The notes: generated by a model not told the origin, from the sequence alone. 17,087 nt of DNA from PWXP01 sp964487655 (GCA_964487655.1 CAZASB010000070.1:1-17087), one strand, 5' to 3'. Numbered from the stretch's first letter, positions 6,808-13,466 are shown. Translations and numbers: made by a program.

Positions 6808-8346
6808 TCAAAAATCCGCGCGGCGCCCAATCGCGGACGGAATCTCCACGCGATGCAGATCGGCGGCCGGCGGGCCGTACATTCGTTCGCCGGTCGGCGA
6901 AAAACGGCCTCCATGGCATGGGCAATCCCAGGTGCGCTCGGTACGGTTCCATTTCACGTAACAACCGGCGTGGGTGCAGACGGGCGAGCGCAGATGTAAT
7001 TGACCTTGCTCGTCCCTGTAGGCGGCATAGGTCTGACCGTCGAATTTCACCACGCGCCCTTCTCCCGCCGGAATCGAGTCGAAGGAATCGACCTGCTCCA
7101 CGCCGAACCGGTCACCCAAGAAGTGCATGGCCGCATTGACGTTCTCACTGACAATATCCTTTGCGGCCGCCAATGGTTTGATTCGAGCGGGAGAAAACAG
7201 ATTGGCGTCGGGCGACGAACCCGTCTGAATCATTTCGGCAAGAATCCCTCCGGCCACCGTGCCGTAGGTTAGGCCGGTGCCGGAGAAACCGGTCGCCAGA
7301 TACAGATGCTTCATCATCGGCACGGGACCGATCATTGGAAGGCCATCGGCCGGTTCGAAATACTCGGCCGACCACTGATATTCGATCCGCTCGACGGAGA
7401 AGCGTTCTGAAACGAAATCCACGAGCCGTCGCGCATGCTTTTCCGTATCGGCCTGGCCCGTCTTATGATCGGCGCCACCGACGATCAACAGCCGCGGATC
7501 GTCGCTTTTGGCCAAACGAAGATAATGGTAGGGGCGATCGTCGTCCCAGTACAAGGCATCCGGCACGTCGTCAGCGACACGAACGGCCAAAACATAGGAT
7601 TGGTAGGGCGCTTGCAGCAATTCAAATTGCGAAATGCCCAAGTAGGCGCTGTGCGTTGCCAGTACAACGCTGTCGGCCTGTAATCGGTGGCCGCCGGTTT
7701 CGATCACGCACGGACTGCCGTCCTCGGGGGGTTGGGCTCGCGTGTTCTCATGGATTGTGGCGTTGTCGCCGTGAACCGCCCGGGCAAGGCCACGAAGATA
7801 TTTCATGCTGTGAAATCTCGCTTGATCGCGGATCTCAATTGTCGCAGCCGTTGCGAACGGCAGTCCCGCGTGTTCCTTCCAGGCGACGTCCAGCCCCATT
7901 GACATGGCCGTTGCGTACTCTTTACGAAGTAGTTCAACCCGATCTTCGCGTTCCGTGTACGCTCGCGCGGACACCCGCTTGAAATCGCAGTCGATGTTGA
8001 AACGTTGGACCCAATCCTCAATTTGGTCGATGGCCCGCCGACGGAGGTCGGTCACTTGTCGCGCTGTCGATTCTCCGAAGTCGCGGACGAGCTTAACCCA
8101 ACCTTGATCCGGCGCAACCTCCAAATGACCACTGGTGCCGCCGGTGGTTCCCGCGCCGACTCGCCCCGCCTCCAGCACTGCCACCTGTTTACCCGCGCGT
8201 TTCAAATGCAATGCGGCGGTCAAACCGGTGATTCCCGCGCCAATAATCGCGACGTCAACGCGACGATCCTCGTTCAGCGGTGGAAATGTGAGCGATGGCG
8301 TTCCAACGCTTTGATTCCAGTAGGATGCGGGGGACAGCAAGTCCAT
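6808..8346 (-). CDS. FAD-dependent oxidoreductase (DAO family) with C-terminal Rieske [2Fe-2S] domain
   Basis: A 512-aa fusion. Residues about 30-400 are a DAO-type FAD oxidoreductase: dinucleotide fold VAIIGAGITG (33-42), with acidic Glu59 closing the second strand for ribose binding, and a C-terminal FAD segment LYLATGFSGTGLTYGTVAG. After a linker, a Rieske domain carries CTH (Cys457, His459) and CPCH (Cys475, His478), separated by 15 residues, the proper CXH-X15-CXXH cluster site. Two more cysteines, 462 and 477, sit where bc1-type Rieske proteins form a stabilising disulfide. No signal peptide is visible. ATG at 8346 follows CGGAG. The substrate cannot be deduced; amine or amino acid oxidation with electrons passed via the iron-sulfur centre is the usual expectation. 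A candidate sigma-54 promoter lies about 225 nt upstream. Confidence 0.92.
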   Translation of the reverse strand: MDLLSPASYWNQSVGTPSLTFPPLNEDRRVDVAIIGAGITGLTAALHLKRAGKQVAVLEAGRVGAGTTGGTSGHLEVAPDQGWVKLVRDFGESTARQVTDLRRRAIDQIEDWVQRFNIDCDFKRVSARAYTEREDRVELLRKEYATAMSMGLDVAWKEHAGLPFATAATIEIRDQARFHSMKYLRGLARAVHGDNATIHENTRAQPPEDGSPCVIETGGHRLQADSVVLATHSAYLGISQFELLQAPYQSYVLAVRVADDVPDALYWDDDRPYHYLRLAKSDDPRLLIVGGADHKTGQADTEKHARRLVDFVSERFSVERIEYQWSAEYFEPADGLPMIGPVPMMKHLYLATGFSGTGLTYGTVAGGILAEMIQTGSSPDANLFSPARIKPLAAAKDIVSENVNAAMHFLGDRFGVEQVDSFDSIPAGEGRVVKFDGQTYAAYRDEQGQLHLRSPVCTHAGCYVKWNRTERTWDCPCHGGRFSPTGERMYGPPAADLHRVEIPSAIGRRADF

Positions 8347-8554
8347 GAGTTGCTCCGTTCGTGTGGCAGTTCTTCCTTCGACAGCGACATTCTGTCGCCG
8401 CCTTCCAGATGTCTACTCACTAGTTGAGAGGGGAATCGCCTCAAATAATTGCTACTTTGTCATCTTGCAGCGATCTTTGATCTTCAATTTGCAAACCAAT
8501 CTCGCGCCTGGCCATAAGCATCATGAAAGAAGGGGCATCGCGCCTGCTACCGTC

Positions 8555-8575
8555 GTGCAAATGGTGGTGCAAATG
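8555..8575. repeat. Direct repeat GTGCAAATG, 12-bp period
   Basis: GTGCAAATG occurs at 8555-8563 and again at 8567-8575 with GTG between. The second copy supplies the -12 part of the leftward candidate sigma-54 promoter. It may be chance or a pair of regulator half-sites one helical turn apart. Confidence 0.6.
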
Positions 8576-8583
8576 CCATGCCG
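8569..8583 (-). promoter_or_regulatory. Candidate sigma-54 promoter for the FAD/Rieske oxidoreductase
   Basis: The minus strand reads CGGCAT-GGCAT-TTGC followed by A. TTGC is perfect, spacing is exactly GG-N10-GC, and the -24 box CGGCAT is identical to the one ahead of the hybrid kinase. The predicted start near 8558 gives a long leader of about 210 nt to the ATG at 8346, which weakens the assignment. Confidence 0.4.
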
Positions 8584-8724
8584 CCACGTTTCCTAGCTCA
8601 AGGAGGTCAAGGACCGAACGGACCGTGCGAGAAACTCGCTGCTCGCCGAAACGATACAGATCTCCGTGAGGTCACCTCGCTTAAAACCGTTCGGCAAGCC
8701 AATCGCCACGACTTGGTTGTCCTG

Positions 8725-8749
8725 CGACCAAGCTGGTCGATTCGCGACC
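8725..8749. promoter_or_regulatory. Overlapping dyads, possible activator site
   Basis: CGACCA-AGC-TGGTCG (8725-8739) overlaps GGTCG-ATTCG-CGACC (8735-8749), giving three alternating CGACC/GGTCG half-sites. It lies about 230-250 bp upstream of the start predicted from the rightward sigma-54 promoter, a distance tolerated by enhancer-binding proteins, and about 145 bp from the leftward one. Function is inferred from position only. Confidence 0.35.
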
Positions 8750-8954
8750 GAATGATGCGGTGAGATACGCTGCCCGCGGCGGTCGAGAACAAGAACATCG
8801 GCTAGCAAGACTGCTCTTTGGCGCCATGCTCCTGGCTTGCTTGGTTGCCGCGATTCAGTCCCTAGGTTGAGAGTCCGTCGTCGACTGTCGTTTCCCTCAG
8901 AAAGAAGGCAGCCGCGTGGAGTGTACCCGTTCTTCGTGGCTTCCTGCCCGGCCT

Positions 8955-8969
8955 CGGCACGCGATTTGC
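8955..8969 (+). promoter_or_regulatory. Candidate sigma-54 promoter for the DUF3309/lipoprotein/SpoIIAA-like cluster
   Basis: The sequence reads CGGCAC-GCGAT-TTGC, one mismatch from TGGCAC-N5-TTGC and with exact GG-N10-GC spacing. It is the best match in the window. The predicted start near 8981 lies 100 nt before the first ATG at 9081, the same leader length as for the other small-protein cluster. Confidence 0.65.
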
Positions 8970-9037
8970 GGCCTGCTGGAAGATAAACGGGTGTCGGTCA
9001 CCGAGGCTATGGTCTGCCGATCTTCCGAGTAACCAAA

Positions 9038-9056
9038 CGCGACGGTTCCCGTCGCG
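9038..9056 (+). promoter_or_regulatory. Leader hairpin upstream of the DUF3309 gene
   Basis: CGCGACGG-TTC-CCGTCGCG is a perfect 8-bp stem with a 3-nt loop. It lies in the predicted leader, ending 24 nt before the ATG at 9081 and 11 nt before the AAGGAG. There is no U-run, so it is not a terminator; it may stabilise the transcript or affect translation. Confidence 0.55.
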
Positions 9057-9080
9057 GCTTCGACATCAAGGAGAAAGACA

Positions 9081-9236
9081 ATGCTGGGGACGATTCTACT
9101 GATCGTGTTAGTGCTGCTGCTCTTGGGTGCCCTCCCTGCCTGGCCCCACAGTCGGGCCTGGGGGTACTATCCGAGCGGAGGCCTTGGTTTGATATTGGTA
9201 ATCGTACTGATTCTCGTCCTGCTGGGACATATTTAA
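9081..9236 (+). CDS. DUF3309 family small membrane protein
   Basis: A 51-aa protein recognised as DUF3309: a hydrophobic helix (residues 1-16, MLGTILLIVLVLLLLG), the signature ALPAWPHSRAWGYYPSGGLG, then a second helix to the end (about 37-50). The family consists of tiny two-helix membrane proteins of unknown function, common in proteobacteria and planctomycetes. AAGGAG lies 7 nt before the ATG. It is the first gene of the plus-strand small-protein run, about 100 nt downstream of the start site predicted from the -24/-12 element at 8955-8969, and is followed 27 nt later by a lipoprotein gene, so an operon is likely. Confidence 0.88.
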   Translation: MLGTILLIVLVLLLLGALPAWPHSRAWGYYPSGGLGLILVIVLILVLLGHI

Positions 9237-9263
9237 GCCGTCAACAAACAAGGAGGATATGTA

Positions 9264-9473
9264 ATGCGAGTCTTATGGAAACCCGTGCGTACACTCATGT
9301 TCCTGACCGCGTTGGCCTTGTTGAGCGTGGCAGTCGTGCCGTTGGCCGGCTGTGACCAGAAGAAAGAGAAGATAGTCGACATCGAGGCGCCAGGCGTCGA
9401 CGTTGAGGTTGAGAAGTCGGAAGACAATGGTTCGGTGGGTGTGGACGTGAACGCTAGCAGAGAAAGGAATTGA
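9264..9473 (+). CDS. 69-aa lipoprotein
   Basis: A small predicted lipoprotein: basic n-region (MRVLWKPVR), hydrophobic core, and lipobox VPLAGC with the lipidated cysteine at residue 30. The mature 40 residues are charged (DQKKEKIVDIEAPGVDVEVEK) and contain short alternating valine/acid stretches (VDIEAPGVDVEVE, VGVDVN) suggestive of a small beta unit. A strong AAGGAGG lies 7 nt before the ATG. I recall similar unnamed lipoproteins beside stress-type small genes in planctomycetes, but no function is known. It parallels the acidic 56-aa lipoprotein of the minus-strand cluster in layout, not in sequence. Confidence 0.8.
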   Translation: MRVLWKPVRTLMFLTALALLSVAVVPLAGCDQKKEKIVDIEAPGVDVEVEKSEDNGSVGVDVNASRERN

Positions 9474-9543
9474 GGTCCTTGATTGCCGAAACCATCGAAT
9501 GAGACAGAGTCACCCTCATCACCAACAAGAACGGAGAGATTCA

Positions 9544-9930
9544 ATGAGCGTAGCGCTACACCAAGAAGTTGTCGGGAAGGTCTTACACGTCCAGGTCAGC
9601 GGCAAGCTCACCCGGGACGACTATAGCCAGTTTGTGCCGGAGTTCGAACGACTGATCGGCCAGCACGGCAAGATCCGCGTGCTACTGGAGATGATCGATT
9701 TCCACGGATGGGAGGTCGCCGCGCTGTGGGAGGACGTCAAGGTCGACTTCAAGCATTTTAGCGACATCGAGCGGCTTGCCATGGTGGGCGACAAGGCGTG
9801 GGAAAAAGGCATGAGCTATTTCTGTAAGCCTTTCACGACGGCCGAGGTACGTTACTTCGAGGTCCAGGACCTCGATCAGGCCCGCGAGTGGGCCGGCGAG
9901 GGACTCGTGGCCGCCACCAATGAAATCTGA
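9544..9930 (+). CDS. SpoIIAA-like (STAS/SEC14-type) protein
   Basis: A 128-aa soluble protein matching the SpoIIAA-like family (PF11964 type). Recognisable parts are the N-terminal strand-turn VLHVQVSGKLTRDDYSQFVP, the central LLEMIDFHGWEVAALWEDVK and the C-terminal MSYFCKPFTTAEVRYFE. The family has a STAS-like fold and unknown role; members are frequently found in stress-related loci. The start at 9544 has GGAGAG just upstream; an upstream in-frame ATG at 9499 adds a polar segment (MRQSHPHHQQERR) without family likeness. It is the third gene of the plus-strand cluster, 70 nt after the lipoprotein, and the only cytoplasmic-looking product in either small-protein cluster, so it might be a regulatory partner; that is inference. 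Confidence 0.85.
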   Translation: MSVALHQEVVGKVLHVQVSGKLTRDDYSQFVPEFERLIGQHGKIRVLLEMIDFHGWEVAALWEDVKVDFKHFSDIERLAMVGDKAWEKGMSYFCKPFTTAEVRYFEVQDLDQAREWAGEGLVAATNEI

Positions 9931-9957
9931 GTGTTGGAATGTATGAGGTAAAGCACT

Positions 9958-10862
9958 GTGCCTAAAACGACGCCACAACTCGATCTGTTGCTCCTGGGCA
10001 CCGGGCCTGCGGCGACCAAGATCGCCGTCGAATGCGCCGAGGCCGATTGGCGCGTGGGGATTGTCGATTGCCGGCCGTTCGGCGGTACGTGCGCCCTGCG
10101 CGGCTGCAATCCCAAAAAGGTGCTTGTACGCGCGGCCGAACTTTACGACTGGATCACCCGGGCTGAGGGGACCGGGGTGCGGACCGACGGGGTAAGAATT
10201 GACTGGTCTGAATTGATGGCAAGAGCTTGGCGGTGGGCTTGACTTCCGGCGGCGCTTCCGAGTCGTTCAAAGCCGATCTGGCGGTCCACGGCGCAGGCCG
10301 GGCGCCCAACACGGGCAGTCTTGATCTGGAGGCGGGCAACATACGTTTTGGCCCACGGGGGATTGAAGTCAACGAGTACCTTCAGAGCATTTCCAATCCG
10401 GCTGTTTATGCCGCCGGCGACGTGGCGGCGACTGGCGCGCCGCCCCTCTCGCCGGTCGCCACCGAGGAGGGGCGAGTACTGGCTCACAACCTACTGGAAT
10501 CCGACCAACGGAAGCCCGAGTATGGCCCCGTCGCCACGGTGGTGTTCTCCGTGCCGGCATTGGCTGCGGTCGGGCTCCGGGAGGATCAGGCGCGACAACA
10601 AGGGTTGCAATTTTCGGTCCAGGCAGGCGATCGATCGGACGACAACTCCATGAAGAAAGTCGGCGCGAAGCACGCGCGCTACAAGGTGCTGATCGAAGAA
10701 CCGTCCGGCCGAATCCTCGGAGCCCACCTGCTCGGCCCCGACGCGGCCGAGACGATCAACCTCTTTGCTTTGGCAATCAAGTGTGGATTGACGGCGCGCG
10801 ACTTGAAGTCGACGCTGTTTGCGTTTCCGACCTTCGGGTACGACGTGCGGGGGATGCTGTAA
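9958..10862 (+). pseudogene. Pyridine nucleotide-disulfide oxidoreductase, broken by an internal deletion
   Basis: Two frames of one former gene of the dihydrolipoamide dehydrogenase/mercuric reductase family. Fragment 1 (9958-10242, GTG start after GAGGTA) has the FAD fold LLLGTGPAATKIA and the redox disulfide FGGTCALRGCNPKK (Cys45, Cys50), and stays native to about WSELMA. Fragment 2, in another frame, resumes near 10218 with GKSLAVGLTSGG and contains the second FAD motif VYAAGDVAATG and a complete dimerisation domain ending FGYDVRGML at 10862. The family normally has about 450 residues; some 150, including the NAD-binding fold, are missing at a junction near 10215-10225 and the frame is shifted. 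Fragment 1 runs off into RAWRWA and stops. A functional enzyme is not expected. It sits 27 nt after the SpoIIAA-like gene and ahead of sulfur-related genes. Confidence 0.88.
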
Positions 10863-10891
10863 TCAGAATCGACTTGCCCGGGGAGGGACTA

Positions 10892-11044
10892 ATGTTGTTA
10901 AAATCCATGAGGATCGCATGTTGTCACGTCGCCCTGCTGATTGCGCTCGCGCCGGCGGCCGGTCATGTGTCGGCCGCCGAAGGGTGCCCCACGGAACTCT
11001 CGCTGGTCCTCAAGGGAGCACCATCATGCGCACGCGAATTGTAA
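10892..11044 (+). CDS. 50-aa secreted peptide of unknown function, possibly a remnant
   Basis: A short frame with GGGAGGG placed 5 nt before its ATG. Residues 1-28 look like a Sec signal peptide (basic start, hydrophobic core VALLIALAPAA, AHVSAA-type cleavage region), leaving a mature part of only about 21 residues that contains two cysteines (EGCPTELSLVLKGAPSCAREL). It overlaps the following DsrE-like gene by 19 nt in a different frame, which suggests translational coupling if it is real. It could instead be the truncated 5' end of a larger secreted protein gene lost during the decay seen on either side. I do not recognise it. Confidence 0.4.
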   Translation: MLLKSMRIACCHVALLIALAPAAGHVSAAEGCPTELSLVLKGAPSCAREL

Positions 11045-11559
11045 CCGGAGCCTGTCTTGTGGCCTTGATTTCGGCCGTGGCCGCCTATGGGCAGCGCGGC
11101 GCCGAAACTCAGCGCGAGGCCGCGGGGACGTACGACGACCCGATCACGGTGGCCATGCGTCAGCCCGTCAACGTCGTCTACCAGATCAAGACCGACGGAT
11201 GGAAGAAGGGCGTAGCCGCCGGATTGCACTATCTCAACAAACTCGCCGGAGCCTACGACGAGATGGGCATTGAAGCATCGGACCGGCAGATCGTCGGCGT
11301 ATTCCACGGTGAGGCGGGCTACTTCCTGCTGGAGGATCCGGCCCACCGCAAGGCGGCGAAAAAGCCCGGCAAGAATCCCAACAAGGCGCTCGTCCAAAAG
11401 CTGCTCAAGGCGGGCGTGAATCTGGAACTGTGCAAGTCGACGATGCAAAGCCACGGCTGGACCGGCGAGGATGTGCTGCCTGGCGTGAAGATCGTGGCGG
11501 GCGCTTACCCGCGGATCATTGATCTCCAGTTGCGCGGCTATGCTTACATCAGATTTTGA
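11026..11559 (+). CDS. Secreted DsrE-family sulfur-relay-like protein
   Basis: A 177-aa protein with an N-terminal signal peptide (MRTRIVTGACLVALISAVAAYG) and a DsrE/DsrF-like alpha/beta fold. Visible family features are the strand VNVVYQIKTDG, helix LHYLNKLAGAYDEMG, the strand-turn IVGVFHGEAGYFLL, and the late strand VNLELCKSTMQSHGW carrying Cys136 at the position of the DsrE active cysteine, followed by LPGVKIVAGAYPRIIDLQLRGYAYI. DsrE proteins bind or pass on sulfane sulfur through this cysteine; a signal peptide puts this one outside the cytoplasm. GGGAG lies 8 nt before the ATG at 11026. The YeeE/YedE gene follows 43 nt later, fitting a role in thiosulfate or sulfide handling. Confidence 0.82.
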   Translation: MRTRIVTGACLVALISAVAAYGQRGAETQREAAGTYDDPITVAMRQPVNVVYQIKTDGWKKGVAAGLHYLNKLAGAYDEMGIEASDRQIVGVFHGEAGYFLLEDPAHRKAAKKPGKNPNKALVQKLLKAGVNLELCKSTMQSHGWTGEDVLPGVKIVAGAYPRIIDLQLRGYAYIRF

Positions 11560-11602
11560 TACCGCGATGGACACGACTCCGACACCGAGGAGAAGAAGAC
11601 TC

Positions 11603-12325
11603 ATGAGAAACATTTTGGCGATGAAGTCCTGGTCGCCCTACGTCGTGGGCGCCGGTATTGGCGTGTTGAGTTGGTTCGCGTTTGTTTCCGCCGACCATCC
11701 ATTGGGCATCTCCACGGCCTTCGAGACCACGGCCGCATTGGGTTTGCAGGAGGCGGCGCCCTGGCAGGCCGACGACAGCACATTTTTCGCGGAGCACGAT
11801 CCGAAGATCGGCTGGGAGTGGATGTTAGTGCTGGGTGTCTTCTTCGGGAGCCTGGCCAGCTCTCTGGCATCCGGGGATCGGGAGACATTCACCGTACCAC
11901 CCATGTGGCAAGCCCGCTTCGGACCGAGCCGGACCAAGCGGCTTGCCGTCGCTTTCCTCGGGGGCATGATCATGATCTTCGGCGCGCGTCTGGCAGGCGG
12001 TTGCACCAGTGGACACGGAATCAGCGGCAACCTTCAGTTCGCGGTCTCCAGCCTCGTATTCAGCGTATTGTTTTTCAGTTTCGGCGTGGCCACCGTATTC
12101 CTTCTTTATGGAAAATCGGCTCTTCCGTTTCCAGACGCGCCGCCAGGGGTGGAGGCGGTTTCTTCTTACCGGCTAAAGCCGGGACTCCAACGGGACACGA
12201 CTCGCGTTTGGAGATCGAAGAATCCTCGAACCAGAACAACCCGAGAAAGCCTGGTGGACAAAGGGGGGCCGTGCGGGGAAAATGGCAAGGATGAATCCAA
12301 CTGCAATAGCACTGTGCATTACTGA
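11603..12325 (+). CDS. YeeE/YedE-type sulfur transporter with abnormal C-terminal extension
   Basis: A 240-aa membrane protein of the YeeE/YedE (thiosulfate/sulfur-compound transporter) family. Helices lie at about 11-30, 72-90, 113-131 and 145-169. The first carries the half-size subunit start SPYVVGAGIGVLSWFAFVSA, followed by HPLGISTAFETTAA; residues 132-142 hold the conserved GGCTSGHGISG with Cys134. Such half-size proteins usually end soon after FLLYGK, near residue 171, and are followed by a partner half. Here about 70 polar residues follow (SALPFPDAPPGVEAVSSYRL onward), encoded by DNA with a CCGGCT-AA-AGCCGG palindrome (12169-12182), and the partner gene is missing. The tail overlaps the glycosyltransferase start by 44 nt in another frame. 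ATG 11603 is chosen; the ATG at 11621 has no ribosome binding site. Confidence 0.82.
   Translation: MRNILAMKSWSPYVVGAGIGVLSWFAFVSADHPLGISTAFETTAALGLQEAAPWQADDSTFFAEHDPKIGWEWMLVLGVFFGSLASSLASGDRETFTVPPMWQARFGPSRTKRLAVAFLGGMIMIFGARLAGGCTSGHGISGNLQFAVSSLVFSVLFFSFGVATVFLLYGKSALPFPDAPPGVEAVSSYRLKPGLQRDTTRVWRSKNPRTRTTRESLVDKGGPCGENGKDESNCNSTVHY
12169..12182. repeat. REP-like palindrome inside the YeeE/YedE tail
   Basis: CCGGCT-AA-AGCCGG, followed by GACTCCAAC. Stretches of the form 'ggct-aagccgg-gactcc' recall short palindromic repeats scattered in planctomycete genomes, from memory. Its position just after the conserved end of the YeeE/YedE domain suggests an insertion or recombination edge. Confidence 0.5.
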
Positions 12326-13412
12326 TTTGGACGCCGGCGGCGCGGAGCGGCAGATGATGGAACTGGCCGCGCGACTCGATCGCGCGCGGTTTCAGCCGGC
12401 GGTCTATTGCCTGGGGCCTCGCCCGGAACGCAAGGAAGCCTCCTGCGTGCCGATGCTGGAGCAGGCCGGAATCGAATATCACTGCCTGGGTGGCCGTGGG
12501 GCAAAGCATTTTCTTGGTGTGACCGCCAGGCTAACGGAACTGCTAAAGGCGCAGCGGCCGGCGGTGCTCCAATCGTTTCTGTTCCACGCCAACTTGGTCG
12601 GACGCATTGCCGCAAGGCGAGCGGGCGTACCCCGCGTCGTATGCGGAATCCGCGTGGCCGAACGGGAGAAGGGCTGGCACCGGTGGCTCGATCGGCTGAC
12701 GCAGTCCATGGTCGACCGCTACGCGTGCGTGAGCCGCGCAGTGGCCGATTTCTCGCGCGACAAGGCGCGTTTACCGGCCGAAAAGCTTACGGTCATCCCA
12801 AACGGAATCGATGTGTCTCGCTTCCCCGCCGGCACGCGGGCCGACCTCGCGCCGCTGGGCGTTCCGGCCGGAGCGCGCGTGGTTGCCTGCGTCGGGCGGC
12901 TTGCGAGGCAGAAGGGGCAAGAGTGGCTGATCCGCTCCACGCCGCGGTGGCTTGCCGAAGTGCCGAACTGTCACCTGCTGCTTGTGGGCGATGGGCCCGA
13001 CCGGGCACGGCTGGAGGGGCGTGTTGAGCAGACGGGGCTGGCCGAACGGATTCACTTTGCCGGTTTTCGATCGGATGTGCCGGCCATTTTGGCCGCGAGC
13101 GAGACGCTGGTGCTGCCGTCGGCCTGGGAGGGGATGCCGAATGTCATTTTGGAAGCGATGGCCAGCGGGCTCCCGGTGGTTGCCAGCGAGGTTGAAGGCG
13201 TTGCGGAACTACTGGGCCCATTGGCCGATGAGCAGACGGTCCCCTTCGGCGACGAGCTTGCCCTTGCCCAGCGACTGGCGACCATCCTTTCGGACGCCTC
13301 GCGTGCTCGCGCCTTGGGCATTGCGAACCGGCAGCGGGCGAAACAGTGTTTCTCAATCGAACATACTTGCCGTGCGTATGAGCGGCTTTGGGACTCGCTT
13401 CGTGCTGAGTGA
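12282..13412 (+). CDS. GT4-type glycosyltransferase
   Basis: A 376-aa GT-B fold glycosyltransferase with family 4 features: an N-terminal acceptor domain opening ITDLDAGGAERQMMELAARL (GGAE at 19-22), then the donor domain with IPNGID (172-177), GRLARQKG (205-212), LLLVGDGP, and the nucleotide-sugar site EGMPNVILE in which Glu283 and Glu291 form the EX7E motif, followed by AMASGLPVVAS. It is expected to transfer a sugar from a nucleotide donor onto a lipid, exopolysaccharide or O-antigen-type acceptor at the cytoplasmic membrane; the substrate cannot be told. Start at ATG 12282 after GGGGA; ATG 12291 is an alternative. It opens with a 44-nt overlap with the aberrant YeeE tail, an arrangement that looks secondary. 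No polysaccharide genes adjoin it. Confidence 0.9.
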   Translation: MARMNPTAIALCITDLDAGGAERQMMELAARLDRARFQPAVYCLGPRPERKEASCVPMLEQAGIEYHCLGGRGAKHFLGVTARLTELLKAQRPAVLQSFLFHANLVGRIAARRAGVPRVVCGIRVAEREKGWHRWLDRLTQSMVDRYACVSRAVADFSRDKARLPAEKLTVIPNGIDVSRFPAGTRADLAPLGVPAGARVVACVGRLARQKGQEWLIRSTPRWLAEVPNCHLLLVGDGPDRARLEGRVEQTGLAERIHFAGFRSDVPAILAASETLVLPSAWEGMPNVILEAMASGLPVVASEVEGVAELLGPLADEQTVPFGDELALAQRLATILSDASRARALGIANRQRAKQCFSIEHTCRAYERLWDSLRAE

Positions 13413-13437
13413 GCGGCCCTCCCTCTCGCGGGCATTC

Positions 13438-13466
13438 TTGACAAGTACAACAACCGCAGTGATACT
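13438..13466 (+). promoter_or_regulatory. Candidate sigma-70 promoter for the SDR gene
   Basis: A perfect -35 TTGACA (13438-13443), a 17-nt spacer and GATACT (13461-13466) as -10. It stands about 45 nt before the ATG at 13513 and could start transcription of the SDR, NAD synthetase and NUDIX genes independently of the glycosyltransferase. Confidence 0.55.

Larger units (their letters stand above)
8347..9080. other. Long divergent spacer with candidate sigma-54 promoters and dyads
   Basis: No gene I can support in 734 bp. Contents: direct repeats GTGCAAATG at 8555-8563 and 8567-8575; a candidate leftward sigma-54 promoter at 8569-8583; overlapping dyads at 8725-8749 (CGACCA-AGC-TGGTCG and GGTCG-ATTCG-CGACC); a candidate rightward sigma-54 promoter at 8955-8969; and a leader hairpin at 9038-9056. 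A 71-codon minus-strand frame at 8593-8808 has no ribosome binding site or recognisable motif. Confidence 0.6.

Noticed and set aside
8593..8808. 71-codon minus-strand frame starting MLADVLVLDRRGQRI
   Set aside because: No ribosome binding site and no domain or signal recognised; it overlaps the dyads of a regulatory spacer.
8847..8866. TGGC...TTGC sequence near 8850 as a sigma-54 promoter
   Set aside because: The spacing is one base too long, and a correctly spaced site lies at 8955-8969.
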